The position numbers were made by a program, and so were the translations under genes. Of a stretch of 64,000 nucleotides of DNA, positions 34,647-43,869 are shown one piece after another. The DNA comes from Dipteris shenzhenensis (taxonomy: Eukaryota > Polypodiophyta > Polypodiopsida > Gleicheniales). The DNA is taken from the NCBI GenBank assembly GCA_047967505.1, contig CM106539.1; one strand, given 5' to 3'. How positions within the stretch are numbered: position 1 is the first letter of the stretch; each line of letters opens with the position of its first letter. The notes under the pieces were generated by a model that had not been told where the DNA came from, searched no databases, and saw nothing but the letters and a program-made list of their open reading frames with translations.

Positions 34647-35559
34647 GGAAATTAATATTCTATTTGGGTAATGAAAATAATATTCTATTCAATATGACTT
34701 ATAATCTATTTACGTAATGAAAACTATTTGTACGTACTCCTTGATGAGGTAGGATGTCGTTGGGATCATCCTATGCACCTACCGGTAGATGGGCCAAATG
34801 TGTGGCTCAATATTAATCAATATTATTAATAATTCTTAATTTTGATTAGAATTTTTTCAAACTCTAGTTGTTGCATTTTTAAACTTAGATGTCTCAAATA
34901 TTTTTTCCTTATATGTTTCCCTTTTTTCACTTTTTATCCAATATGAAACTTTTCCACATGTGGTGTAAGGACCACATTGTCCACTTATGGCCCCTATACT
35001 AAGGACAGATAGTGGAGAGGTTTGGTTAATAAGACCTTCTTTGAATGCTTTACTGCCTTGGGTTTGCAATAGATATGGAGGAGATAGAAGGATACCTAAT
35101 ACATTACTTTGAACGATACACAAGCAAGGTGCATCTAGTATTTCTCGGACTACACATTAAAAAAGAGAGCGGGTTCACACTACAGACCTTTTAAAGCGAG
35201 AACTTTGAGAAAATAATTAAGCCTTTTCAATATTATCTATTTTGGTTGGGCAATCCACCTCACCTAGTGGCCATTCCTATAGATCATCACTTGGTTCCCA
35301 TGCTTGGGGAGAGAGGAGACCTTTGGACAATCATAAATTACGTATGTGTTTTCGATGCGCTGGTGCATTTACAAGATCCAATTAGCCATATGCTTATGCA
35401 TCTAACCACTCTAGTGTTGGGGTCTTTGCCCATGTGGTGTGGTGTTTTAGGGATAATGCCCATGTGGTGTTTTATACAGCCTACTTACTCTACCTAAATT
35501 ATGAAACAACTCTTAACCAACTATATAATCTATAATATTCCACATAAACGATGATTTTT
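34647..35559. other. Unannotated T2 segment upstream of the RING gene
   Basis: Unique sequence with no recognised domain. It may contain the promoter and any further 5' exon of the leftward RING gene: TTTTTTTATGCATGCGCCAG on the minus strand just before 34620 could be an intron acceptor. Short frames at 34857-35123 and 35246-35497 are unsupported. Confidence 0.4.
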
Positions 35560-37095
35560 TAAAAGATGGTTTTGAAGACTAAAATTTAAACATTTTTTTA
35601 TTTAAATAAAAATAGCACCAATTTCAAAGATAGCATAGAACCTACTTTAATCTCTCTTTTTCTTGTTCTTGTTTTCTTGTTTTCTTGTTTTTAATACATG
35701 ATTTTCTTATTTTAACAAAATTCTTATTTTCTTGTTCTTGATACATGATTTCTAAAAACAAAATTTAAACGTTATATTAAATTCAAAACTTCAGTAATTT
35801 GTAAACTTCACTTATAAATTTTTTTTAATAGATTATTTTAAAAAACAAATTATATACTTTTTGACATTTAAATACTAACTTAAACTCTTATTTTCTTTTT
35901 TTTTTAAGATCATTTTTAAAAATAAAATTTAAACGTTTTTTTATTTAAATATAAATAACACTAATAAAAAAAATATCTTTAATCTCTTTTTTTTTTAAGA
36001 TTCAAAAAACAAAATATATACATTTTCAGGCTTTAAATAAAAAATTACGTAATTCCAAAAATAATTTAAAAAACTTTAAATCGCATTTCAAATTTAGAAA
36101 TATTTTATAATTATTCCTATAAACTAAAATTTAAACGTTTCTTTATTTAAATAAAAATAGCACTAATTTAAAAAATAACTTTAATCTCTTTTTTTTTAAA
36201 GATGATTTTAAAAACAAAATATTTACATTTTCACATTTTAAATAAATAATTACGTAATTCCAAAAATAATTTAAAAAAACTTTCAAATGCATTTCAATTT
36301 TAAAAATATTTTATAATTATTCCTATAAACTAAGATTTAAACGTTTTTTATTTCAATAAAAATAGCTCTAATTTAAAAAAATAACTTTAATCTCTTTTTT
36401 TCCAAAGATGATTTTTAAAAACCTAATTTTTACATTTCCACATTTTAAATAAAAATTTAAAATGCATTTGAAATTTGAAATATTTTATAATTATTCCTAT
36501 GAACTAAAATTTAAACGTTTTTTTAAAAAAATAACTTAAATCTCTTTTTTTTCAAAGATGATTTTAAAAAACAGAATTTTTACATTTTCACATTTTGAAT
36601 TAAAAATGTCGTAATTCAAAAATTTTAAAAAAACTTTTAAATGCATTTCAAATTTAAAAATATTTTATAATTATTCCTATGAACTAAAATTTAAATGTTT
36701 TTTTATTTAATTAAAAATAGCTCTAATTAAAAAATAACTTTAATCTCTTTTTTTTCAAAGATGATTTTTAAAAACAGAATTTTAACATTTTCACATTTTG
36801 AATAAAAATGCCTCATTAAACGTTTTTTAAATTTAAAATTTTCACATTTTAAATTATAAATGTCGTAATTCAAAATTTTTAAAAAAATTTACAAATGCAT
36901 TTCAAATTTATAAATATTTTATAATTTTTCCTATGAACATTTTTTTATTTAATAAAAATAGCTCTATTTTTTAAAAAAATTCATTTTCACATTTTAAATA
37001 AAAAATGTCGTAATTCATAAATTTCAAAAAAACATTAAAATACATTTGAAATTTTGAAATTTTTTATAATTTTTCTTATAAACTAAAATTTAATT
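35560..37095. repeat. A/T-rich ~190-bp degenerate tandem array
   Basis: About eight diverged copies. Each carries ACTAAAATTTAAACGTTTTT, AAAATAGC(A/T)CTAATTT, AACTTTAATCTC followed by a T run, GATGATTTTTAAAAAC, and AATATTTTATAATTATTCCT. Base composition is extremely A/T-rich. No coding. Confidence 0.85.
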
Positions 37096-37249
37096 AAATT
37101 TTACCAAAAAGAAAATGCTACATGAAAAAAACCCTACCTGGACTCTCCCGCTCCGGCTCCGTCCATCTCCGTCGATGTCCGTTGGTGGCTCTCTGTCGCT
37201 CGCGCAATTCCGTCGACGTCCCGCAAATCCGAAATCGGTGGATGAGGAG

Positions 37250-37925
37250 GAGCTCGATCGAGGTATGCGGAATGAGGGGGGTCGCTCTCCTTTTATAAGA
37301 AAAATTAGGGTTTAGCTACCTCGATCGAGGTATTCTGCATGCATGCCACGATACCTCGATCGAGGTATTGTGACATGCCCATACATCTCGGTACATCTAC
37401 CTCGATCGAGATATTGACATGCCATGATACCTCGATCGAGGTATTGTGACATGCCCATACATCTCGGTACATCCACGTCGATGGAGGTATTGACATGCCA
37501 CGATACCTCGATCGAGGTATTGTGACATGCCCATACATCTCGGTACATCCACGTCGATGGAGGTATTGACATGCCACGATACCTCGATCGAGGTATGTCG
37601 GCAGCAGCCGGATGCCAAGTCATCGGTCCAGCATACCTCGATCGAGGTATGTCATCTGCCCTGTCGGCTGCCCTGTTGGATGGCACATACCTCGATCGAG
37701 GTATGCTGGACATGCCACCTTACCTCGATCGAGGTTGAGCTGGATTGCCAGAATACCTCGAACGAGGTAGATGTGGCATGTATAGGTGGCTTGCCAGCAA
37801 ACCTCGATCGAGGTAGAGGCTCGGTCCGGTGAAAAAAGCCCAGTACCTCGATCGAGGTATTGGCTTGGCTCGGTTGTCCTCGTGTGTGATTTTCATTGGA
37901 GCTAATACCTCGATCGAGGTATTGG
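37250..37925. repeat. T2 right subterminal palindromes ATACCTCGATCGAGGTAT
   Basis: About fifteen copies of the 18-bp dyad or close variants (for example near 37318, 37351, 37428, 37503, 37580, 37634, 37687, 37843, 37905). Between about 37345 and 37580 they are embedded in a ~75-bp tandem unit containing GTGACATGCCCATACATCTC. They mirror the left-end copies at 25167-25360. Reading frames through here, rich in YLDRG/TSIEV, translate the repeat itself. Confidence 0.92.
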
Positions 37926-37990
37926 AGACCGAAGCAAAACCTTTGTATTTTCACTCGAGCGGGTGTCACACTCACCCGAAAGTGGTCCGG

Positions 37991-38023
37991 AAGTGGACAC
38001 CCTTAGCTTGCTACCACCCCATG
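37991..38023 (-). repeat. T2 right terminal inverted repeat
   Basis: Starts AAGTGGACACCC and ends CCCCATG. It is the complement of 23849-23881 with two mismatches and is followed by CTAT. Confidence 0.8.
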
Positions 38024-38540
38024 CTATGCAGCAGAGTCCAAAATGCATGGTCTGCCATACCCCCATCATAGATGACTGTTGTATCTGATGGCCTGCGTGC
38101 TACCACCCTGTGCATGTTTTTTGCTTTGTAGTGTTTGTGCATACAAAATCGCTATGTAGAGAATGCCATTTGCCATTGCCCAGGTCATGGACAAATCAAA
38201 TGTGCCTACCTGCTACAACTATCTACGATAAGAAAGTAGATGCTATAGCTCAATTTGCCATTTGGGCAAAAGATCTTAAAGACAAGGAGCTCAAATTGAA
38301 GAAGGCCAAGACCAAAAACCTGGCTGCAAGGAAAAGGAGTCTAAAGGGAGGAACCAACCCCCTTTAGGAAAGGAGCAAGAAGAGTCGAGCCTGCAACCAG
38401 GAAGCTCAAATCAAGGAAATAGGAAGCGGCATGAAGGGAAGGGCCGGGCCCCTATAGGAAAGAACTAGCCCCATTCTGGAAAGGAGCAAGGAGGGCCAAG
38501 CTTGCAATCAGGGAGCTCAACAAGTAGTTCTTGAAATGTA
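38024..38540 (+). pseudogene. Coiled-coil gene, 3' part beyond the T2 insertion
   Basis: Removing T2 and one CTAT lets the frame that ends at 23848 continue into this segment for about 19 codons, to a TGA near 38070. A possible acceptor (TTTTTTGCTTTGTAG) lies near 38130. From about 38285 a plus-strand frame reads a charged low-complexity tail with two diverged repeats, PLGKEQEESSLQPGSS and HSGKEQGGPSLQSGSS. It has one TAG (near 38465) and a closing stop near 38537. The repeats, and the fit with the charged protein upstream, suggest it is the C-terminus of the same gene. This is inference; no homologue is known to me. Confidence 0.45.
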
Positions 38541-38693
38541 ATATGAAGTAAAGGAGTCTTTGATATCGTAATTTATGTAATCTGTTTGTAATCTATTGAA
38601 TTGTTAATCTTCTCCAGAGTTTACTTGGGAAATGTTTTCTTAGCTAAGTGACTACATAGTGTCCTTTGATCCACGCTAGCACAGTGATAATAA

Positions 38694-38870
38694 TGAGGCG
38701 AAAGATTTCGATTTAACAAGTAATGTGAGATGAAAGATTTCGATTAGATCACTAATGTGAGATTGAAAGATTTCGATTAGTGAACTAATGTGAGACGAAA
38801 GATTTCGATTAGACAACTAATGTGAGATGAAACATTTAGATTAGACAACTAACGTTAGACTGAAGAATGA
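38694..38870. repeat. ~37-bp tandem repeat, 5 copies
   Basis: Five tandem copies of a unit containing GAAAGATTTCGATTAGA and ACTAATGTGAGA, spaced about 35-38 bp. Confidence 0.88.
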
Positions 38871-38978
38871 GAAAGTCGGGCTCAATGAACTCTCTCGCTA
38901 TAGTGCAGACACAACTAAGAGCCCATTACTAAATCTAGCCCCAAAACTCTATACACCGATCCACCTACTGCGAATCTA

Positions 38979-39445
38979 TGGCATACCCAAAAGACTTTGG
39001 AATGCTTTTGTTCTATTTGAAAACGATGTTGGATGGCATCCTCGTAGAAACAAACCCGAAGAAGGAGGAGGAAAATAGCTACAAGGAGGACATGCTTCAG
39101 TGGTGGGGTGTATTACTTGGAGTTGGCACAGACGGTGAATATTAATTTCCCTGGCTATTGTTTTTCTTGCTTCTTTAAGATACTTGTCAAGCTCATGATG
39201 TAGGTTTCTTTTGGCAGGACATGATAGAGGCGTGAAGATGTACAGAGTGCAAAGACCAAGATGAAGAGGACCCCCAGCAAAAGGAGGAGTTACTATGGGT
39301 GTATAAGTCAGCAGAGTCAAGCAAGCAATGTGTAATCCGAGTGTGTGAAGAGGTCTACCATTGTGTAGCAGACTAGCCTAAAGAACTAGGAGATGCTTGC
39401 TATAGAGAGGTTGATAAGATTGTTGGGAGTCTGGAATTTCCTTGA
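38979..39445 (+). CDS. Possible small two-exon gene or fragment, unrecognised
   Basis: A 55-codon frame at 38979-39146 starts MAYPKDFGMLLFYLKTMLDG and has a charged middle (PKKEEENSYKEDMLQWWGV). A second open stretch (about 39236-39445, same strand) reads CTECKDQDEEDPQQKEELLW and KQCVIRVCEEVYHCVAD, with one internal TAG near 39375, and ends EFP-stop. Between them, GTGAATATT (near 39132) and TTTTGGCAG (near 39217) could bound a ~85-bp intron, but the joined frame then meets a TGA near 39233. Composition and periodicity look protein-like, but no family is recognised. It could be a broken third gene or a gene tail of T3. Confidence 0.35.
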
Positions 39446-39589
39446 AAAAGAAAAATGTCATTGTGTTTTGAAATAATAAAAATCTTGCAGACATTTCTTG
39501 AACTTGTAGATATTCTCATGGTGCTCGTAATACATGATTTTGTATTGACCTGCTTCCATGTTAGTACTTAAAATGTTTTAAGTAGCCCA

Positions 39590-40195
39590 GTGGTTGAAAT
39601 CTAATGGTAACTATAACCAGTCTAAAGGGCACTAGCACTCTGCAACAAATTTTAGGATAGCATAGCAGTAGTGTAGGGATAGCACGGTAGTAGTGCAAGA
39701 TAAGTTATTGCCAGCATGGTGGTTGGTTGCACTAGAATATGAACAGCCACCAGCACGGTGGTTTGCTTCTATTATTACAAGATGAATGGATTCATTATGG
39801 GAAACCAGCGTGGTGGTTGTTGGGATATACTAAAAGCCAGCATGGGATGAAATCTGATGGTTAACGAAACGATAAACAGTCTAAAGGGCATTGTTTAAGT
39901 ATAGCACTGTGCAACAAATTTTAAGATAGCACGGCAGTAGTGTAGGGATAGCATGGTAGTAGTATAGGATAAGTTATCGCCAGCACGGTGATTGGTTTGC
40001 ACTAGGATATAAACAGCCACCAGCATGGTGGTTTGCTTCTATTATTACAAGATGAATGGATTTGTAGGATGTGTGGATTAAACCAGCATGGTGGTTGTTG
40101 GTATATACTAAAAACAAGCATGGGTTTTACCGTTTAAGATTTACAAAAATAATTTAATAAAACCAGCATGGTGGTTGTTTGGGATATACTAAAAA
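39590..40195. repeat. ~290-bp tandem repeat carrying CCAGCACGGTGGTT boxes
   Basis: Two long copies (about 39594-39843 and 39846-40130) and a partial third. Each has CAGTCTAAAGGGCA, CTGTGCAACAAATTTTA, AGCACGGTAGTAGTG, CAGCCACCAGCATGGTGGTT and TTGCTTCTATTATTACAAGA. The CCAGC(A/G)(C/T)GGTGGTT box occurs about eight times. Its complement resembles the AACCACCGGGCTGG boxes at 42340-42955. Confidence 0.85.
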
Positions 40196-40654
40196 GAAGC
40201 AGTCTCAATACAAATTCCATTTTGTATGACAAGTGGACATATTGTTTCCCTGCAATGAGACTACATACATTTTCCTAGTACTATCTGAGTGTCCTTGTCC
40301 ACCACTCCAAGACACCCTAAGATGTGCTCATGTGTGTCTAAATAAAATTTGAAGATCCTCTTGCCCTTCTTTCGTTGTGGCACAGGTTGCACTTGGAACT
40401 TAATAGCTCTTACTAACGAGAGTACACACATGTTTGTGAACTCTTATGTAGCAGTTCATAATTGCAGCCTCTCTTGGATGTTTTTTTGTACCAAAAAGCT
40501 CCGACTACTACATCCCACTTCTCATAGGTTGTTCCCCAATTATCCTTAAATGTTTCCTCAACCTTGTACTTAGGTTTTGTGCACTACAACAGAAAGTATG
40601 GGTCATCTTCCTCGTTCTCCCCAGAATCTACGACAACTGTAAAGTTATCCCCCT
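40196..40654. other. Spacer at the 3' side of the T3 transposase
   Basis: No supported gene. This probably holds the 3' end of the leftward transposase gene; the frame at 40349-40549 has no family motif. Confidence 0.4.
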
Positions 40655-42295
40655 CTTCTAGATAGTCTCAGCGAGGTCATCAAAAATCTCCCCAAACTGT
40701 GGCGAGTTGTTTGTCACTCCATCTGAACGTAGAGGGAAAACTTGAACTCGCTCCCATGTCTTCGCAGTTGCAATGTTCTCATAATCGTCATGATCCCCTA
40801 TGATGCACGCACCGCAAAAACAAGAAAATTTTTTCGTTTTAATCAGTTGGTTGTTTGAAAAGACCCATATGCTGTACAGATTACAAACTCCTTTAATTTT
40901 ATCACAATCATGCCAGCTTCTCCTTTTCACTTCATCCACTTTCACTTCATGGAACACTCTGCGTACTATAGTATTCTTAAGGCTTTATTTACTGTGTATG
41001 TTGAGTGCACGCCTGTGGAGAGGTTGGCTGTAAGCCATGTTACACCATCATGGGCATCATTGAGTTTTTCTTGAGGGCATGCTAATTGGTGTTTAAATAG
41101 AGCTTGCTTAATAACAGCACCACATCCATCATGCTCACCCTTGCCATGGCTAGACCCAAAGAAATTCCACATCATGTCTAGACCGCCGGTCAGGGATTTG
41201 AACCTTGAGACGAAGTAGAATCCACGTGCTGATTTAAATTGAGAGGAAGCACCATCTGACCACACCCAATGTTATTTTATATTTTCTGCATGGGGAATTT
41301 CCTTTTTCGGCCATTCCCAATGCAATAGAAAAGCATGGTGCACAAATAGGGTGTCATGTTCCCTATCATTTGAAATGTAAAAATGGTAAGTGCGTTGCAC
41401 TGACCTGGAATCCTGTGAGTCAGCAACAAGCAAATTGGCATCAGGCATGGAAGAATCAAGCAAATGACTGTACATGATATGCACAAGAATTGTTATATGC
41501 TTGTTGTACCAGTGAGCACTTTGTATCTCATCTTGTTCTTGAAAAGAATAATTTTTTGCAAAATCTATGATAGATACAATAGTGTCATAGTGGGAAAATT
41601 TGACAAGGCACGTCTTGAACTGCTTATCCTGCTAGCTAGCTGTGAAATTGTGAAGCACATATTTTGGGATGGATTGGACCACATGACCTACAAGCTCCCT
41701 TGGCTGGGTGCTCTTATATGATAGTAGCCATCTCTTTTTATCGGATCCTTCAACATTGACATTTTCAAATCTCCTCCACTTTAGAGCAATGTGGTTGTCT
41801 TCTCTCTTTTTATTCGGATAGACATTGAATGTCTTCTTCTTCAACTTCAAACTGCAATGCTTTCATGTGCCGCAAATGCATTCAATCCTGTGCCACTCAC
41901 GGTCTCCCTTTGGACAAACCACGGGCTTCCACAGAGACCTCAAGCTACAAAACTTGCCCTCCCTTGCAACACATGATGAGGATCCAGGTGGCCTACAGAC
42001 TGCACATTCAGTGGGGAGGCATGGGCATCGATCCCCATGGAGTAATGCTCCAACATGACCAAATCTCAAGTCATTCATAGCTTGCAGGGTAAGGTCATTT
42101 GAAGTCTATGTGTGTTTTGCAACAAAAAACATTCCTGTCTTTGAGTTTCATGATGTACCAGGGATTACAATGCTCAAAGCTCCTCTGCCCAATTGAGATG
42201 TATGAATTTTGATCCACAAACTTGAGATACAACTCCATCTCCTGACCCAACATCATGCAGGAACAACAGAACAATGAGCCCCCTTTTTGCTACTA
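40655..42295 (-). pseudogene. T3 transposase, same family as T2, heavily decayed
   Basis: Read right to left, the pieces parallel the T2 protein. They are ELYLKFVDQNSYISIGQRSF with a following CNPWYI and CCKTHIDF (about 42240-42095), KKKTFNVYPNKK (about 41840), IIDFAKNYSFQEQDEIQS (about 41560), HFYISNDREHDTLFVHHAF (about 41370), WSDGASSQFKSARGFYFV (about 41255), and FFGSSHGKGEHDGCGAVIK (about 41150). NDAHDGVTWLTANLSTG (about 41055) and a Cys-containing C-terminal part (SCFCGACIIGD, about 40810) follow. The first acidic motif reads AKNY where T2 has AENY. The D of DF, the D of SDG and the acidic HGKGEHDG cluster remain. Several stops and frame changes occur (near 42098, 41860, 41640, 41460, 41270, 40960), so it is not functional as read. 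The exact ends are uncertain. Confidence 0.78.
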
Positions 42296-42339
42296 CTAAA
42301 AGAATACAAAACATAGTCTAATTAAAGTATATAATCAAG

Positions 42340-42955
42340 CAAAATAATTTTCAACCATCGCGCTAGTTTAGGACAGTCACAATTTCAATCACCGGGCTGG
42401 TTTAGGACAATCAACCATCGGGTTGGTTTAGGACACGTTTAGGATAGTCACAATTTCAACCACCGGGATGGTTTAGGACACTGTCACAGTTTCAATCACT
42501 GGGATGGTTTAGCCTGATGGTCTCAACTTCACATATTAGACAATAACAAGTATATTGCTTTTCATTTTTGAATTTCACCATTAGAAAATTACAAAAAATT
42601 GCTTTTCATTTCTGAATTCCACAATTTAACAGTGGTATATGATCCGACTAGCAGGAAATTAAATTTAAAAGTACTAAGAAACACAATAATTTCAACCATC
42701 GGGCTGGTCAATAACTAATGTCTGTTCAACCATGCTGGTTCAAGACCATCACATAACTGGTGATTGAGCTGAAGTAGCCACGGTTGCATGATGTTCCAAC
42801 CACCGGTTCAGTAAAATAACAATATATTACAAAATATATTGCTATTAATTTTTGCTCAACCATGCCACTAGGTTGGACAACAACTAACCACGCTGGTTTA
42901 GGACAATCACATAATTGGCGATTGAGCTAAACCACCCTATGGTTGCATGATGTTA
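42340..42955. repeat. AACCACCGGGCTGGTTTAGG repeat zone (right of T3)
   Basis: About ten boxes of the type CAACCA(T/C)CGGG(C/A)TGGTTTAGGAC (42354-42500, 42696-42720, 42840-42905). A larger duplication includes CACATAA(C/T)TGG(T/C)GATTGAGCT and GGTTGCATGATGTT (about 42755-42797 and 42908-42954). It ends exactly where the copia reading frame is interrupted. Confidence 0.82.
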
Positions 42956-43532
42956 ATGTGCCATCGGACTTGTACTTGATCTTGTACACCCACTTGGTTC
43001 CGATTACCTTACGTTTTGGTGGTCGATCCACAAGGTCCCAAGTGTTGTTCTTCATTATGGAGCCATACTCCGACTGCATAGCCTCCATCCACCTATCATT
43101 GCCCTGTGCCTCTTCAAGACACTTGGGTTCATCAGCATGGATCACTTCTGTCATCAAAGCATAGTTGACCAAGTGTTCCTGCGCCCTTCTTTGCTCCTCT
43201 AATCTCTTGGATCGGCGGTGTTCGGATGGTTCCTCCTCAATGGCTGGAGGTTCTCTGCTGTCCAAAAGCTGCTTTACCCACTTTGGGAATGGCCATTGCC
43301 GTTGTGGTTCTGCAGGCTCTTCTTCATCTTCTTTGTCTTGAATCCTCCCAAGCACCGTTGGGGGAGTTCGGTCTGCTGTTGGTGGTGGTACTGGATGGAT
43401 ATCCTGGTCCTGGTTGTCTAGGAAGGAAGCATCCTCCTCCAATTGATGCGGCTGTTCCGAGAAGACCACATCGTGACTTACAATTACCTTCTTGGTAACA
43501 GGGTTATAGAGACGGTAACCCTTCGCCTCTTC
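42956..43532 (-). pseudogene. Copia 2 pol: integrase C-terminal tail and start of RT
   Basis: Open for about 190 codons without a stop. It begins inside the conserved integrase tail (KGYRLYNPVTKKVIVSHDVV), passes through an acidic/Pro-rich linker (LDNQDQDIHPVPPPTADRTP) and the conserved NYALM and ALDEPKCLEEAQG-like region, to GTKWVYKIKYKSDGTL. Copia similarity stops near 42956, where the next motif should be RYKARLVAKG. Upstream it joins, after removal of the nested element and one TSD copy, to the GYSE end at 46115. Confidence 0.9.
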
Positions 43533-43857
43533 TGTTGAGAGTTGTGGTGCCATGAGCACATGTAGAGCAAAGGTATGAGTAAAGGGAAAGCTGCCACATG
43601 GCATGGAGGAGATATCCCACATGTGAGCAAGCATATGGATGTAAGTACCCTCACCTATAAAAGGTAGGTTCATTTGAAGTAATATCAATCAAGCACTTTG
43701 CACTATCTCAAGATTCTCTTTATGAGTCCAAGCTAATCTATCTTGTAACCTAATTGACTTGAGATACATGTCATGAGCACTCTCTTCATCATGTTTCCAC
43801 ATAGGTTCCATCCACCTTAGAGCGTTCCATAGATCCTGAGGCACACATGTTTTGTCA
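43533..43857 (+). repeat. 5' LTR of the young element
   Basis: TG...CA ends. A TATAAAA box at 43656-43662 lies in the context CACCTATAAAAGG and fits a pol II promoter, so transcription probably starts about 30 bp downstream. Confidence 0.95.
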
Positions 43858-43869
43858 TGGTATCAGAGC
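43858..43869 (+). other. Primer binding site (initiator-Met tRNA)
   Basis: TGGTATCAGAGC, complementary to the 3' end of plant initiator-Met tRNA, sits directly after the 5' LTR. Confidence 0.95.

Larger units (their letters stand above)
23849..38023. mobile_element. DNA transposon T2 (14.2 kb) with transposase and RING partner gene
   Basis: Bounded by 33-bp inverted repeats (31 of 33 identical, starting CATGGGG) and a candidate 4-bp duplication CTAT. Inside, in order: an A/T-rich and CCACATCATC-rich left arm; ATACCTCGATCGAGGTAT palindromes (25167-25360); a rightward transposase gene (25590-28422); a 187-bp tandem array that acquires telomere-like blocks (28738-32110); a leftward RING/coiled-coil gene (34646-32688); an A/T-rich tandem array (35560-37095); and a second palindrome zone (37250-37925). 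It interrupts a coiled-coil reading frame. Both its genes carry stops and frameshifts. The transposase belongs to the same family as the one at 40655-42295, identified by its DFAENY, SDG..GQFKSA and HGKGEHDG motifs. Confidence 0.82.
21176..42955. mobile_element. Candidate composite transposon T3 with T2 nested inside (ends uncertain)
   Basis: This is an inference from layout. Left and right flanking zones (21310-22062 and 42340-42955) are rich in CCACC-GTGG / AACCACCGGGCTGG boxes. A third zone of the same type, in the opposite sense (CCAGCACGGTGGTT), lies at 39590-40195. Between the outer zones lie a rightward coiled-coil gene (22245 on, continuing after T2 at 38024) and a leftward transposase (42295-40655). 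This convergent order is the same as in T2. The right border coincides with the break in the copia frame at about 42955. I did not find clear TIRs or a target duplication. The alternative is a shorter element spanning only about 39590-42955. Confidence 0.4.

Noticed and set aside
37305-37975. Frames reading YLDRG and TSIEV repeats
   Set aside because: They are direct translations of the ATACCTCGATCGAGGTAT palindromes.
41791-42080. Plus-strand frames over the T3 transposase
   Set aside because: Antisense shadows. The minus strand carries the conserved transposase motifs.
43534-43688. Minus-strand extension of the copia 2 frame through the LTR
   Set aside because: The frame runs by chance into the LTR of the nested plus-strand element. 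Its true upstream continuation is at 46115.
43858-43869. tRNA gene at TGGTATCAGAGC sites
   Set aside because: Only the 12-13-bp primer-site match is present, next to LTR ends. No cloverleaf can be formed.
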